64,000 nucleotides of DNA from Rhodocyclaceae bacterium (GCA_030681195.1 JAUXXJ010000051.1:51435-115434), one strand, 5' to 3'. Shown: positions 9,372-20,999, counted from the first letter of the stretch. Translations and numbers: made by a program. The notes: generated from the letters alone by a model not told the origin.

Positions 9372-10160
9372 TCACGACCGCAGAGCTCCGGTGTTTTGAT
9401 CCGTTTCGACCTCACGCAGGAGTTGCGTTTCTTCTTTGCTCAAACCTCGAGCACTTCTGTGCGCCAGCCATTTGGCAAACAGCTCCGGGCGGCGCTCCCG
9501 GGTCCGCAACAGCGACTGTTTCAGTCGCCAGCGGCGGATGTTCTCATGGTGCCCGGACAACAAGACCGCCGGCACCGGCAAATTCTCGTACACCTCTGGC
9601 CGCGTGTAATGCGGACAATCCAGCAGCCCCCCTACACCATCGGCAAACGAGTCCTCAACAGCCGAAGCGACGTCATTCAACGCACCTGGCAGTTGCCGCA
9701 CGCAGGCATCAATCAAGGCCAGCGCCGCAATTTCACCGCCGGACAACACAAAGTCACCCAGCGATACTTCCTCATCCACACAGCGCGTAATCACGCGCTC
9801 GTCAATCCCTTCGTAGCGACCGCAGAGCAGGATTGCACCCTCTCCAGCCGCCAACTCCGCCACTTTCGCGTGGTTGAGCGGCTTTCCCTGCGGCGAAAGA
9901 TAAATCACTTTCGCCTTGCTACTGCGTGCGGCTTTGGCTGCACCGACCGCTGCTTCCAGCGGCCCCGCCTGCATCACCATGCCGGGACCGCCGCCAAACG
10001 GCCGGTCATCCACCGAGCCGTAGGCATTGTCCGCCCAGTCACGCGGATTCCAGCAGTCCATCTGCCACAAACCCCGTTCCAGCGCGCGCCGGCTGATCCC
10101 GCAATCGCGCACCGCCGTGAACATCTCAGGAAACAGCGTGATAACGTCGAAACGCAGCAT
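9372..10160 (-). CDS. trmD: tRNA (guanine-N1-)-methyltransferase TrmD
   Basis: Makes m1G37 in tRNAs reading CNN codons, preventing +1 frameshifts. The SPOUT trefoil knot region is visible as [14 protein letters not shown] and [16 protein letters not shown]; the N-terminus [11 protein letters not shown] is diagnostic. The ATG at 10160 ([14 protein letters not shown]) is preferred over the longer open frame to 10178 because the extension would run back into rimM; the ATG overlaps the rimM stop by one base (TGATG). Confidence 0.97.
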   Translation of the reverse strand: MLRFDVITLFPEMFTAVRDCGISRRALERGLWQMDCWNPRDWADNAYGSVDDRPFGGGPGMVMQAGPLEAAVGAAKAARSSKAKVIYLSPQGKPLNHAKVAELAAGEGAILLCGRYEGIDERVITRCVDEEVSLGDFVLSGGEIAALALIDACVRQLPGALNDVASAVEDSFADGVGGLLDCPHYTRPEVYENLPVPAVLLSGHHENIRRWRLKQSLLRTRERRPELFAKWLAHRSARGLSKEETQLLREVETDQNTGALRS

Positions 10161-10675
10161 CACCAGTCTTTTTGCCAATCGACGCGAATCACACCGGCTG
10201 GCACATCAACATCTTTCACGACATGGCTGACGAACGGTAACAGGCGCTTTTGCGTTTGATCACCCTCGCCTTCCACGACGACCATCACTGCATGGGCGCC
10301 CGACTCAAGTAATTCCGTCACGCGCCCCAGCGTTTCCTGCTGTTCATTCACCACCTGCAGGCCGACCAAGTCAGCCCAGTAAAACTCATCCGGATCGGTT
10401 GCCGGCAAAGCCGAACGTGGCGCGCCAACGAAACTACCCGTCATCTGCTCCGCTGCATCGCGGTCATCGACCCCGGTCAGTTTGACGACCCAACCCTTGC
10501 CCTGCATCCGCAAGGACTGCAGCGGGTAAGCGCGCCAAGCCGAAAAATCGTTTTCGTCGCTGCCGAGCCACCAGCGCGAAATGTCGCGCCAGCTATCTGG
10601 ATCATCGCCGAAGGGATGCAGCCTCAACCAGCCTTGCACCCCGTATGGGGCCGTAATCCGCCCCAAGACAATCAT
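10160..10675 (-). CDS. rimM: Ribosome maturation factor RimM
   Basis: Assists assembly of the 30S head domain by binding uS19. The 171-residue protein has the N-terminal RimM barrel ([20 protein letters not shown]) and a PRC-barrel-like C-terminal half ([27 protein letters not shown]). It lies 20 bases after rpsP and is coupled to trmD by stop-start overlap. Confidence 0.96.
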   Translation of the reverse strand: MIVLGRITAPYGVQGWLRLHPFGDDPDSWRDISRWWLGSDENDFSAWRAYPLQSLRMQGKGWVVKLTGVDDRDAAEQMTGSFVGAPRSALPATDPDEFYWADLVGLQVVNEQQETLGRVTELLESGAHAVMVVVEGEGDQTQKRLLPFVSHVVKDVDVPAGVIRVDWQKDW

Positions 10676-10695
10676 TGGTACTCAGCTAACCTTGA

Positions 10696-10944
10696 TTAGG
10701 CAGCCTTGGCAGCCTGCTTGACCAGGCGAGCGGCGGTCGGCGACAACTGGGCACCCTTGCTCTGCCAGTAGGCGAGGCGTTCGGTGTCAACCGACAAGCC
10801 CTTTTCGTTGGCGGCAGCCTTCGGGTTGTAGAAACCAACACGCTCGACGAAACGACCATCGCGACGGTTGCGCGAATCGGTGACGACCATGTTGAAGAAC
10901 GGGCGCTTCTTGGCGCCGCTGCGGGCAAGACGAATGACAACCAT
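10696..10944 (-). CDS. rpsP: 30S ribosomal protein S16
   Basis: Small ribosomal protein of 82 residues beginning [18 protein letters not shown], with the typical [21 protein letters not shown]. It opens the rpsP-rimM-trmD-rplS operon; RBS-like AGAGGTAAC lies just upstream on the minus strand. No sequence oddity. Confidence 0.98.
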   Translation of the reverse strand: MVVIRLARSGAKKRPFFNMVVTDSRNRRDGRFVERVGFYNPKAAANEKGLSVDTERLAYWQSKGAQLSPTAARLVKQAAKAA

Positions 10945-11031
10945 GTGGGTTACCTCTGTAATCCTGGAAACGGAGAAAAGCCGGCGATTTTAATGATGAA
11001 CCGTCTGAAAGACAAGCACTTTTCGCCTTCC

Positions 11032-11844
11032 TCAGCGCCGGCTCGCGGCGGGCCATTCGGCCACCATCAGGGCGCCCAGCAGGATAACTGACCAGGACAG
11101 GTGGAGCCAGAGCAGAAAGACCGGCAATGCGGCGAATGCCCCATAAATGGCCGCATAGGTAGGCAGCTTGACGATATAAAGCGCAAAGAGCCGCTGCATG
11201 CCGACAAACGCCAGCGCAGCGAGCAGCCCGGCCGTCCCGGCATGCCAGCGCGACACGGGCTTGTTGGGGACGGCCCAGTACAGCAGGGCAAATAACAGGG
11301 CCAGGAACGCGACGGGGAGTATCTGAGAAAAGGCGACCCGGAGCCAGCGCGGTTCATCAAAAAAGCCGAAGGAAATTCCGGCAAGATAGGTGATGCTCGC
11401 CAGTGCGGCACCATACACCAGCGGCCCGGCCAGCAAAGCGATGGTGTGCATCGCCAGACGCTTCATGAACGGGCGCTGCGCCGGCACTTTCCAGATTGCA
11501 TTGAAGGTATGTTCGATCGTCAGCATCTGCATCAGGGCGGTGATGACGAGCACAGCCAGTCCAAGCCAGGGGATCCGCTCTGCCTGGTGGGCAAACTGCC
11601 CGAGATATTTGGCAATCACAGCGCCGGCTTTCTCGGGCAACAGGGTCGCTGTCAGAAAGTTTTCGAGTGCTGCCGTCAGCTTGATGCCGAATGGCAATGT
11701 TTCGATCAGTGTCGCGCCAATCACGACCATCGGCACCAAGCCCAGTAGGGTCGTGAAGGAGAGCGCCGCAGCGGTCTGCATGAAGCGCTCGGCAAGGAAA
11801 CGCCGCACGATACGGGTCACGAGGCGAAAGGGGGTCAGGAACAT
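11032..11844 (-). CDS. YihY/BrkB-family inner-membrane protein
   Basis: Integral membrane protein of 270 residues with about six hydrophobic helices and the family hallmarks (ALSFTTLLGLVPM; HTFNAIWKVP; AIYGAFAALPVFLLWLHLSW). Members were once called RNase BN, an assignment now abandoned; the function is unknown. The gene lies between the rpsP operon and the divergent DUF2069 gene. Confidence 0.88.
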   Translation of the reverse strand: MFLTPFRLVTRIVRRFLAERFMQTAAALSFTTLLGLVPMVVIGATLIETLPFGIKLTAALENFLTATLLPEKAGAVIAKYLGQFAHQAERIPWLGLAVLVITALMQMLTIEHTFNAIWKVPAQRPFMKRLAMHTIALLAGPLVYGAALASITYLAGISFGFFDEPRWLRVAFSQILPVAFLALLFALLYWAVPNKPVSRWHAGTAGLLAALAFVGMQRLFALYIVKLPTYAAIYGAFAALPVFLLWLHLSWSVILLGALMVAEWPAASRR

Positions 11845-11878
11845 ATAATGGATTTTATCGGTCGGCGAGGCAATTCAC

Positions 11879-11902
11879 GCCGTCCTGCCAACGCCGACTT
11901 TT
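11879..11902 (-). repeat. Dispersed 24-bp repeat, copy 4 (upstream of DUF2069 gene)
   Basis: Minus-strand copy, core GTCGGCGTTGGCAGGACGGC after AAAA. It fills most of the space in front of the DUF2069 start codon. Confidence 0.92.
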
Positions 11903-11909
11903 CAAGCCC

Positions 11910-12296
11910 ATGTCCCCTATCCCGCCACTTGCCCGCCGCGCCAACCTTTTCGCCAGCATCAGTCTGATTGCGCTGATCGTCCTCTGTATCGCCTGGGAAC
12001 TGTGGCTGGCCCCATTACGGCCGGGGGGCTCCTGGCTGGTATTGAAGGCGGCGCCCTTGCTGCTGCCACTGTTCGGCATCCTGCGCGGCAAGCGCTACAC
12101 CTACCAGTGGTCCAGCCTGATGATCCAGATTTATCTGCTTGAGGGCCTGACACGCGCCACCAGCGACAGCGGCACCATGCAGCTACTGGCTGCGGTTGAG
12201 GTGGTACTTGCGCTCATCTTCTTTGGCGCGACGCTGATCTACGCGCGCCAGACAGCGCCATCTCGCCTGAAGCAAGAGACTACAGCTGCGGATTGA
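11910..12296 (+). CDS. DUF2069 membrane protein
   Basis: A 128-residue inner-membrane protein with about four hydrophobic segments and the DUF2069 pattern ([47 protein letters not shown]). Function unknown. A copy of the dispersed repeat ends 7 bases before the ATG, so it occupies the ribosome-binding region; no good Shine-Dalgarno sequence is left there. The 3' end overlaps the convergent leuA by 17 bases. Confidence 0.82.
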   Translation: MSPIPPLARRANLFASISLIALIVLCIAWELWLAPLRPGGSWLVLKAAPLLLPLFGILRGKRYTYQWSSLMIQIYLLEGLTRATSDSGTMQLLAAVEVVLALIFFGATLIYARQTAPSRLKQETTAAD

Positions 12297-13818
12297 CCCG
12301 CTCCGGTCCGGCGTAGAGTTTGTTGAGCGCATTCAGGTAGGCCTTGGCCGATGCGACGATGATGTCGGTATCCGCGCCCTGGCCATTGACGATACGCCCA
12401 CCCTTCGAGAGGCGCACCGTCACTTCACCTTGCGCATCCGTGCCGGTCGTGATGGCATTCACGGAGTAGAGTAGGAGATCGGACCCACTGCCCGCCACAC
12501 TCTCAATCGCGAGGAAGGTTGCATCGACAGGACCGCTGCCGGTTGATTTGGCGCGCTGCTCCACACCACCGACAGCTAGTGTTAATTCGGCCAGCGGCGC
12601 TTCTCCCGTTTCCGAGTGGAACTTCGAGGACACCAGCTTGTAGTGTTCCACCGCGGGTGTCACCATCTCGTCGGAGACGAGTGCCTGCAAATCTTCATCG
12701 AAGATCTCGCGTTTCTTGTCAGCCAATTCCTTGAACTTCGCAAAGGCCGTATTCAGGGCTTCTTCGCTGGCTAAGTCAATGCCCAGTTCCGTTAGCTTGG
12801 TCTTGAAGGCATTACGGCCGGAGAGCTTGCCCAAGGTCAGCTTGTTGGTATTCCAACCCACATCTTCCGCACGCATGATCTCGTAAGTCTCGCGGTGCTT
12901 GAGCACGCCATCCTGATGGATGCCGGATTCGTGCGCGAAAGCATTGGCCCCGACGATGGCCTTGTTCGGCTGCACAACATAGCCGGTGATTTGCGAGACG
13001 AGGCGCGACGCCGGGACGATCTGGGTCGCGTCGATGCGCGTCTCGACCGGGAACAGATCCTTGCGCGTACGCACCGCCATGACGATTTCTTCCACGGCGG
13101 CATTGCCGGCACGCTCGCCCAACCCGTTGATGGTGCACTCCACCTGACGCGCGCCATTCAACACGGCGGACAGGGAGTTGGCCACCGCAAGACCGAGGTC
13201 ATTATGGCAATGCGTTGACCAGATGGCCTTGTCCGAATTGGGAACCCGCTCGCGCAAGGTCTTAAAGAGCTCACCCCAGCCTTGCGGAATGTTGTAGCCG
13301 ACCGTATCCGGAATATTCAGGGTCTTGGCCCCCGCGTTGATCACGGCTTCCAACACGCGGCACAGGAAATCGGTTTCCGAACGGCCGGCATCCTCAGGGG
13401 AAAACTCGACATCGTCGGTGTATTGGCGCGCCCATTTCACCGCCTTGACGGCCTGTTCGATGACCTGTGCTGGTTCCATGCGCAACTTCATCTGCATGTG
13501 GATCGGCGAGGTGGCGATAAAGGTGTGGATGCGCCCGCGCACTGCGGGTTTGATCGCCTCGCCGGCCCGGGCGATATCCTTTTCGTTGGCCCGCGACAAG
13601 CCACAGACGGTGGAATCCTTGATCACCTCGGCAATCGCCCGCACGGATTCGAAGTCACCCGGCGAGGCGGCAGGGAATCCGGCCTCAATGATATCGACGC
13701 GCATTTTTTCGAGCTGGCGGGCAATCCGCAGCTTCTCTTCGCGCGTCATCGCAGCACCGGGGCTTTGCTCGCCATCGCGCAAGGTGGTGTCGAAAATCAA
13801 TAATTGCTCTTTACTCAT
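12280..13818 (-). CDS. leuA: 2-isopropylmalate synthase
   Basis: First committed step of leucine synthesis: acetyl-CoA plus 2-oxoisovalerate to 2-isopropylmalate. N-terminal TIM barrel starts with [16 protein letters not shown] (metal-binding Asp); [12 protein letters not shown] carries the HxH metal ligands; [11 protein letters not shown] is the GxGERxG motif. The C-terminal leucine-feedback domain is present, giving 512 residues. Its ATG overlaps the pssA stop by four bases. Confidence 0.97.
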   Translation of the reverse strand: MSKEQLLIFDTTLRDGEQSPGAAMTREEKLRIARQLEKMRVDIIEAGFPAASPGDFESVRAIAEVIKDSTVCGLSRANEKDIARAGEAIKPAVRGRIHTFIATSPIHMQMKLRMEPAQVIEQAVKAVKWARQYTDDVEFSPEDAGRSETDFLCRVLEAVINAGAKTLNIPDTVGYNIPQGWGELFKTLRERVPNSDKAIWSTHCHNDLGLAVANSLSAVLNGARQVECTINGLGERAGNAAVEEIVMAVRTRKDLFPVETRIDATQIVPASRLVSQITGYVVQPNKAIVGANAFAHESGIHQDGVLKHRETYEIMRAEDVGWNTNKLTLGKLSGRNAFKTKLTELGIDLASEEALNTAFAKFKELADKKREIFDEDLQALVSDEMVTPAVEHYKLVSSKFHSETGEAPLAELTLAVGGVEQRAKSTGSGPVDATFLAIESVAGSGSDLLLYSVNAITTGTDAQGEVTVRLSKGGRIVNGQGADTDIIVASAKAYLNALNKLYAGPERVNPQL

Positions 13819-14588
13819 GACCGGTCTCCAGTCTGGAGTTTTTTACGCCGATTGAGCCAATCGAGAATTGCGATGACATAACCGGACAACGCGTAGACGA
13901 GAAACAGGCCGAACAGCACGCCAGGGGGATAGCTCGACACCAGGGCGAAACCAAGCGCAATCGCCACCACCATCATGAAGGGCACGCTTTTGCGCAGGTT
14001 GATGTCCTTGCCGGACCAGAAGCGCAAGTTGGTGACCATGCTCACGCCCGCGAACATCGTCAGCGCACAGGCATACCAGGCGGCCTCGTTACCGCTCCAC
14101 TCGTTGTCAATCAGCACCCAGACCAGGCCTGCGACCAAGGCGGCGGCAGCCGGGCTCGGCAGCCCCTGGAAGTAGCGCTTGTCGACCACTTCGGTATTGG
14201 TATTGAAGCGGGCCAGTCGCAGCGCGGCGCCGGCACAGTAAATGAAGGCGGCAATCCAGCCGAGCTTGCCAAGATCCTTCAATGCCCAGACATAGATCAC
14301 CAGTGCGGGAGCGGCACCGAACGACACCATGTCGGACAGTGAATCGTATTCGGCGCCAAAGGCACTCTGGGTATTGGTCAGGCGTGCGACGCGGCCATCG
14401 AGACCATCAAGGACCATGGCGATGAAGATTGCTACCGCAGCCACTTCGAATTTCCCATTCACCGCCTGAACAATGGCAAAAAATCCCGCGAACAGCGCTG
14501 CGGTTGTCAGGAGGTTGGGCAACACATAGATGCCGCGCCGGCGCAGCTCCGGGTTAAACAGCGTCTTGCGGGGTCGGTAATCAGGCAT
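13815..14588 (-). CDS. pssA: CDP-diacylglycerol-serine O-phosphatidyltransferase
   Basis: Membrane enzyme making phosphatidylserine from CDP-diacylglycerol and serine. The CDP-alcohol phosphatidyltransferase motif DG(x2)AR(x8)G(x3)D(x3)D reads [20 protein letters not shown], then YDSLSD. Several transmembrane helices follow; 257 residues. In many betaproteobacteria psd sits next to this gene between ilvC and pssA; here it does not. Translationally coupled to leuA. Confidence 0.94.
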   Translation of the reverse strand: MPDYRPRKTLFNPELRRRGIYVLPNLLTTAALFAGFFAIVQAVNGKFEVAAVAIFIAMVLDGLDGRVARLTNTQSAFGAEYDSLSDMVSFGAAPALVIYVWALKDLGKLGWIAAFIYCAGAALRLARFNTNTEVVDKRYFQGLPSPAAAALVAGLVWVLIDNEWSGNEAAWYACALTMFAGVSMVTNLRFWSGKDINLRKSVPFMMVVAIALGFALVSSYPPGVLFGLFLVYALSGYVIAILDWLNRRKKLQTGDRS

Positions 14589-14630
14589 GAGAAACAGGCG
14601 GGATGGGCAACGCCACCCCGCCTGGGATCA

Positions 14631-16174
<1,544 letters not shown>

Positions 16175-16176
16175 GA

Positions 16177-17886
16177 TCAGAGGTCCTCCGCCAGAATCAT
16201 TTCGGACAGGCCTTTGCCCGCCGCCACCATGGGGAAAACGTTGGCTTCAGGGTTGATGATGAAGTCGAGGAAGACCAGTTCGTTCTTGTGCTTGACGAAA
16301 GCCTCGCGGAGTGCAGGTTCAACATCGTCCGGCTTCTCGACCTTGATGCCCACATGCCCATAGGCTTCAGCCAGTTTAACGAAGTCCGGCAGCGCATCAA
16401 CGTAGGATTCGGCGTAGCGGTTGCCGTGGAACATCTGCTGCCACTGGCGCACCATACCGAGGTAACCGTTGTTGAGGTTGATGATCTTGACCGGCAGTCG
16501 GAACTGTTTGCAGGTGGACAATTCCTGGATGCACATCTGGATCGAGGCTTCGCCGGTCACGCAGGCGATCTGCGCCTTGGGGTTGGCAAAGCGCACCCCC
16601 ATCGCGGCTGGCAGGCCAAAGCCCATCGTGCCGAGCCCGCCGGAATTGATCCAGCGCCGCGGCTTGTCGAACTTGTAGTACTGCGCGGCAAACATCTGGT
16701 GCTGGCCGACATCCGAGGTCACGAAGGCATCACCGCCGGTCACTTCGTAAAGTTTTTCGATGACATACTGCGGCTGGATGATGTCCTTGTCCATCTTGTA
16801 CTTCAGGCAGTTGATGCCGCGCCACTCCTCGATCTGCTTCCACCAGACCGCCAGCGGCTTGGCCTCGGGCTTGCCACCAGTGGCTTCGATCTGCTTGAGA
16901 ATTTCGTCGAGGACATCGGGCACATTGCCGACAATCGGCACATCCACCTTGACGCGTTTGGAGATGGATGAGGGGTCAATATCGATATGAATGATCTTGC
17001 GGATATTGCGGCCGAAATGTTCGGGGTTGCCAATCACGCGATCATCGAAACGGGCACCGACGGCCAGCAACACATCGCATTCCTGCATCGCCATATTGGC
17101 TTCGTAAGTGCCGTGCATGCCCAGCATGCCGAGGAACTGCTTGTCGGTCGCCGGATAGGCACCCAAGCCCATCAGAGTCTGCGTGATGGGGTAGCCAAGC
17201 TGGCGCGTCAGCTTGGTCAGCTTGTCTCCCGCATCGGAGAGGATCACGCCGCCACCGGTGTAGATCATCGGGCGCTTGGCTTCGAGCAGCAGTTGAACTG
17301 CCTTCTTGATCTGACCGGTATGCCCCTTGACCACAGGGTTATAGGAGCGCATCGAAACGGTCTTCGGATAATGGAAGTCGCACTTCTGCGCCGTAATATC
17401 CTTGGGAATGTCCACCAGCACCGGGCCGGGACGTCCGGTTTTCGCCAGATAAAAGGCCTTCTTGATCGTGACGGCCAGGTCCTTGACGTCTTTGACGAGG
17501 AAGTTGTGCTTGACGCAGGGACGGGTAATCCCGACGGTATCCGCTTCCTGGAAGGCGTCCTGACCGATGTACTGCGTCGGCACTTGGCCGGTCAGCACCA
17601 CCATCGGGATCGAGTCCATGTAAGCCGTGGCAATGCCGGTCACGGCATTCGTCACGCCGGGACCCGAGGTCACCAGGCAGACCCCGATCTTGTTTGAAGA
17701 GCGCGAATAAGCATCCGCCGCATGTACGGCAGCCTGCTCATGGCGAACCAAAATGTGCTTGATCTGGTCCTGCTTGAAAAACTCGTCGTAAATGAACAAC
17801 ACCGAACCGCCAGGGTAGCCGAACACGTGCTCGACTTTTTCTTCCTGGAGGCACCTGATGACAATCTCCGCGCCCGTCAGTTGCAT
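16177..17886 (-). CDS. ilvB: Acetolactate synthase catalytic large subunit
   Basis: Thiamine-diphosphate and FAD enzyme condensing two pyruvates to acetolactate. Visible landmarks: VFGYPGGSVLFIYDEF with the catalytic Glu following in RHEQAAVHAADAYSR; GPGVTNAVTGIATAYMDS; and a TPP/Mg region GEASIQMCIQELSTC plus LNNGYLGMVRQWQ. The ATG at 17886 (MQLTGAEIVIRCLQ) gives the normal N-terminus; the open frame to 17958 would extend into the likely promoter. First gene of ilvB-ilvH-ilvC-pssA-leuA. Confidence 0.97.
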   Translation of the reverse strand: MQLTGAEIVIRCLQEEKVEHVFGYPGGSVLFIYDEFFKQDQIKHILVRHEQAAVHAADAYSRSSNKIGVCLVTSGPGVTNAVTGIATAYMDSIPMVVLTGQVPTQYIGQDAFQEADTVGITRPCVKHNFLVKDVKDLAVTIKKAFYLAKTGRPGPVLVDIPKDITAQKCDFHYPKTVSMRSYNPVVKGHTGQIKKAVQLLLEAKRPMIYTGGGVILSDAGDKLTKLTRQLGYPITQTLMGLGAYPATDKQFLGMLGMHGTYEANMAMQECDVLLAVGARFDDRVIGNPEHFGRNIRKIIHIDIDPSSISKRVKVDVPIVGNVPDVLDEILKQIEATGGKPEAKPLAVWWKQIEEWRGINCLKYKMDKDIIQPQYVIEKLYEVTGGDAFVTSDVGQHQMFAAQYYKFDKPRRWINSGGLGTMGFGLPAAMGVRFANPKAQIACVTGEASIQMCIQELSTCKQFRLPVKIINLNNGYLGMVRQWQQMFHGNRYAESYVDALPDFVKLAEAYGHVGIKVEKPDDVEPALREAFVKHKNELVFLDFIINPEANVFPMVAAGKGLSEMILAEDL

Positions 17887-17928
17887 TCTTTTGGATCCAT
17901 GGTTAGCGGGTAAAACCCGAAACGTGCA

Positions 17929-17958
17929 ACAATACTTGACTAACGCCTTGCTGGTCAA
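17929..17958 (-). promoter_or_regulatory. Candidate sigma-70 promoter for the ilv operon
   Basis: On the minus strand TTGACC (17953-17958) and TATTGT (17929-17934) are separated by 18 bases, about 43 bases before the ilvB ATG. No leader peptide rich in branched-chain residues, as in classical ilv attenuation, was found in the short leader. Assigned by pattern only. Confidence 0.4.
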
Positions 17959-18017
17959 GGCTTGACGCTTTTTTCACCCCTGCTTTACCCCTAAATCTCG
18001 TCCGGTTTTTCTTTGAT

Positions 18018-18602
18018 TTGGCCTCCCGCTCGGAACTTGCCGACTTTCTCGCGAATGCCGAACGCCGCGCCTTCAAGCAGGCCATGTTCGCGGTTCGCAA
18101 CGAAGATGCCGCCCTGGATATCGTTCAGGACAGCATGATGCGGCTGGCCGAAAAGTACGGCGACCGCCCCCCGGCGGAGTTGCCGCTGCTGTTCCAACGC
18201 ATCCTGCAAAACGCCATTCGCGATCATTATCGACGCATGCGCACACGCGCCGGCCAGGTCATCAGCCTGTCCAGCCTCGAATATGAGGAAGATGGAGCCG
18301 ATGACCCGCTGGAAACGCTGCCCATTGACGAGGATCTGCAGCCCTTTGCGACCCCGCACGCCGCCCTGTTGCAAACCGAAACCTTGACGCTGATCGAAGA
18401 TGCGCTCCAGAATCTGGCCCCACGTCAACGGGAAGCCTTCCTGCTGCGTTATTGGGAGGGATTGGATATCGCCGAAACCGCCTCCGTCATGGGATGCAGT
18501 GAAGGTAGCGTCAAAACCCATTGCTCGCGCGCCTGTCAGTCACTCGCCGTTTCCCTGGCAGCCAAAGGCCTCCGTCCTAAGGACTCTCGACATGAACACT
18601 GA
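18018..18602 (+). CDS. RNA polymerase sigma factor, sigma-70 family (ECF-like)
   Basis: A 194-residue sigma factor. Region 2 is seen in AFKQAMFAVRNEDAALDIVQ and LLFQRILQNAIRDHYRR; region 4 as LAPRQREAFLLRYWEGLDIAE followed by VMGCSEGSVKTHCSRA, a helix-turn-helix. The start is TTG at 18018, needed to keep region 2 whole. It overlaps the next gene by 11 bases. The downstream DUF3619 membrane protein occupies the place where an anti-sigma factor often sits; that role is inference. Confidence 0.88.
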   Translation: MASRSELADFLANAERRAFKQAMFAVRNEDAALDIVQDSMMRLAEKYGDRPPAELPLLFQRILQNAIRDHYRRMRTRAGQVISLSSLEYEEDGADDPLETLPIDEDLQPFATPHAALLQTETLTLIEDALQNLAPRQREAFLLRYWEGLDIAETASVMGCSEGSVKTHCSRACQSLAVSLAAKGLRPKDSRHEH

Positions 18603-18990
18603 ACAACGCTTTGCCCAACCGATTTGTCAGGCACTTGATCAAGGCACCTGCGCCCTGGATGCGTCGATCACGGAACGCCTGAGAGCTGCCCGTGAGCGCG
18701 CCTTGGCACGTCAGTATGTTCTGGCCACCGAGACCCAAATTGTCGGCGCTGGCGGGACGGCACTCTTGCATGGCCACGAAGACGAACGCCACCCGGTTCG
18801 CATGCTGTTTGCGATTCTGGCCCTCCTGCTCGGCTTTAGCCTGGCTTATTACTGGAACGGTTTCAGCCAGGCCGACGAAAACGAAGCCATCGATAGCGCC
18901 CTGCTGGCCGATGACCTGCCGCCCAAGGCTTATCTCGATCCCGGATTCCAAGTATGGATATCTCATTACGCACAGGCCTCTGGACGCTGA
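18592..18990 (+). CDS. DUF3619 single-pass membrane protein (possible anti-sigma factor)
   Basis: A 132-residue protein with a cytoplasmic N-terminal part (about 1-65), one transmembrane segment (MLFAILALLLGFSLAYYW) and a short outer tail ending near ADDLPPKAYLDPGF. The topology and its place right after a sigma-factor gene resemble anti-sigma factors, but no zinc motif is seen. Residues 51-57 (VGAGGTA) are the translation of a dispersed-repeat copy. Overlaps both neighbours. Confidence 0.75.
   Translation: MNTEQRFAQPICQALDQGTCALDASITERLRAARERALARQYVLATETQIVGAGGTALLHGHEDERHPVRMLFAILALLLGFSLAYYWNGFSQADENEAIDSALLADDLPPKAYLDPGFQVWISHYAQASGR
18738..18761 (+). repeat. Dispersed 24-bp repeat, copy 5 (in DUF3619 gene)
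   Basis: Perfect 20-bp core; the leader is AATT instead of AAAA. Coding sense, read VGAGGTA. Confidence 0.93.
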
Positions 18991-19499
18991 GCATTCTCTG
19001 GCTGTGTGGCCTTATGGCGGCACAGCCAGCCATGGCAGCTCTGCCAGAGCTCACCCAGCCCAGCTGGTCCCAACTAAATGTGCAGCAGCGACACACGCTG
19101 GCACCACTCGCTGCAGAGTGGGATAGCATCGAACCCTATCGCCGAAAAACCTGGCTTGGTATTGCTGACCGCTACGAGAAAATGTCTCCCGATGAGAAGG
19201 AACGCATCCAGGAGCGCATGCGCAGTTGGGCCAAACTTGCCCCGGAAGAGCGCCGCGTTGCACGAGAAAAATACAAGGTACTGAAAAAGGTTGACCCCGA
19301 ACAGCGCGAGTCACTGCGGCAAAACTGGGAGGACTACAAGGCACTTCCCGATACTGAAAAACAGCGGCTAAAAGACAGCGCAGTCCGTCGCCCCCCTGCC
19401 AGTATGATCCCGCCACCGCCCAAGCCTCCCGCCCAGCGCAAACTCCCCCCCACACCCCGTAACGAGAAGCCCTCTGCCGTCCGTACGCCCCCCCCCTGA
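18954..19499 (+). CDS. DUF3106 exported protein
   Basis: A 181-residue protein with a cleavable signal peptide (TLSILWLCGLMAAQPAMA), then a charged helical region of repeated short units (KMSPDEKERIQERMRSW, KLAPEERRVAREKYKVL, KVDPEQRESLRQNWEDY, ALPDTEKQRLKDS) and a proline-rich tail. Likely periplasmic; function unknown. It starts inside the DUF3619 gene and its TGA abuts the RDD gene. Confidence 0.78.
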   Translation: MDISLRTGLWTLSILWLCGLMAAQPAMAALPELTQPSWSQLNVQQRHTLAPLAAEWDSIEPYRRKTWLGIADRYEKMSPDEKERIQERMRSWAKLAPEERRVAREKYKVLKKVDPEQRESLRQNWEDYKALPDTEKQRLKDSAVRRPPASMIPPPPKPPAQRKLPPTPRNEKPSAVRTPPP

Positions 19500-19972
19500 T
19501 GCATTCCCCGACAACCGTCTTCCGGCCCGGATTGGCTGGCCTGCGCCGGCGCTTCGCCAGCATGCTCTACGAGTCTTTGCTACTGCTCGGCGTTCTCTCA
19601 GTCAGCTTCATGCTGCCGCACCTCGCACTGGGTCTCGCCTACGAGATCGTACTGCCTGGACCGATACTGGTACTGCACGTTTTTCTTGTACTAGGCGCTT
19701 ACTTCGTCTGGTATTGGCATCAGCATGGTCATACCTTGGCGATGCAAACGTGGAAGCTCAAGATCACCCGCGCCGACGGCGAAAAACCCTCGCTGAATCA
19801 ACTGTTGCTGCGCTACTTCCTGTCCTGGCCAAGCCTGCTGTTCTATGGGGCCGGCCTGATCTGGGCATTGGTGGACCGTGATCGCCAGTTCCTGCATGAC
19901 CGGCTGGCTGGTACGCGCATCATCTTCGTTCCACCCACCACAACATCGACGCGGCCGCCAGCAGGAAAATAA
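19499..19972 (+). CDS. RDD-family membrane protein
   Basis: A 157-residue protein with the RDD pattern: RRFASMLYESLLLLGVLSV, hydrophobic helices, TLAMQTWKLKI and DRDRQFLHDRLAGTRII. Function unknown; some members are ion or ectoine-related antiporters. It closes the sigma-DUF3619-DUF3106-RDD block and overlaps the convergent lptG by 53 bases. Confidence 0.82.
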   Translation: MHSPTTVFRPGLAGLRRRFASMLYESLLLLGVLSVSFMLPHLALGLAYEIVLPGPILVLHVFLVLGAYFVWYWHQHGHTLAMQTWKLKITRADGEKPSLNQLLLRYFLSWPSLLFYGAGLIWALVDRDRQFLHDRLAGTRIIFVPPTTTSTRPPAGK

Positions 19973-20999
19973 CACTGGGCGTGATGGCAGAAATCAACGG
20001 GCGCCAGCTGTTGATCATGCCGAGGTGGGAAAACAGTCCGTTCAGCATGTGGAAGAAAATGCCCAGCATAACGCCGGTAAACACCTTGACGCTGACCGCG
20101 CTCATCCGGTCATGGCTCAAGGCAAATGGCAAAGCCAGCGCCATCATGACCAGTGCCGCAAAGGGATAGAGGATTTTTTTCCACCAAGCGATTTCGTAGC
20201 GCTGGGTTTTCTGGTTGTTCTCACTCAGATGGCGAATGTATTGGTAGAGACTGACCAGCGACATGCGCTCCGGTACCACCAGCAGAACCGACAGAATATC
20301 GGGATTCAGCGCTGACTGCCATTGCAGCGTCTCGTGCTCTTCAATACGAGCCCCTGCTGCATCGAAATGGGTCTGGGTCACCTTGCCGAGTTGCCAGCCA
20401 CTGGCGGCAGTGTAATGCCCAGTGGACGCTTGGCTGATCGAGCGTAGGTGATGATCGGCGTCAAAATCGTAAACCCGCACCCCACGCAGACTGGCATCAG
20501 GAAGGACATCGCGAACATTGATGAATGACAGGCCATCCTTGACCCACAGGCCCGAGCGAAACTCCTGGGCGATCAGTTTGCTCATCGCGGACAAACGCAA
20601 CTGCTGGGCCGCACGCTCCGCAGGTGGCGCAATGAACTCGCCAACAATGAAAGTCAGCGCGACAAACAGAGTGCCGATTTTCCCCAGGCTCATCAACAAG
20701 CTGGCGGTTGGCAGGCCAGAGGCACGCAGTACGGTAATTTCGGAGTGCCGAGCCAGCAGCGTCAGGGCATAGAGCGAACCGATCAGCACGGCAATCGGCA
20801 GGATTTCGTACGCTCTTCCCGGTAAGGTCAGCAGCACATAGAAAACGGCGTCCTGCAACTGGTAGGTCCCCTTGCCGAGACTTTCCATCTCGTAAATCAA
20901 GTCAAAGAAGGCAAACAAGCCCAGGAAAGACGCCAAGACGAGCAAGCTCGATTCATAAATTTCACGCGCCAGATAGCGCTCATAGACTTTCAGCGCCAT
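19920..20999 (-). CDS. lptG: LPS export ABC transporter permease LptG
   Basis: Inner-membrane half of the LptB2FG extractor that lifts lipopolysaccharide from the inner membrane to LptC. Six predicted helices flank a periplasmic beta-jellyroll. The N-terminus VYERYLAREIYESSLLVLASFLGLFAFFDL (quoted in part: REIYESSLLVLASFL) and SEITVLRASG (coupling helix) are typical. ATG at 20999 chosen over the open frame to 21119. It overlaps lptF by 10 bases. Confidence 0.94.
   Translation of the reverse strand: MALKVYERYLAREIYESSLLVLASFLGLFAFFDLIYEMESLGKGTYQLQDAVFYVLLTLPGRAYEILPIAVLIGSLYALTLLARHSEITVLRASGLPTASLLMSLGKIGTLFVALTFIVGEFIAPPAERAAQQLRLSAMSKLIAQEFRSGLWVKDGLSFINVRDVLPDASLRGVRVYDFDADHHLRSISQASTGHYTAASGWQLGKVTQTHFDAAGARIEEHETLQWQSALNPDILSVLLVVPERMSLVSLYQYIRHLSENNQKTQRYEIAWWKKILYPFAALVMMALALPFALSHDRMSAVSVKVFTGVMLGIFFHMLNGLFSHLGMINSWRPLISAITPSVIFLLAAASMLWWVERR

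Noticed and set aside
17887..18017. ilv leader peptide/attenuator
   Set aside because: No short open frame rich in Ile, Val or Leu codons and no terminator-antiterminator pair seen before ilvB.
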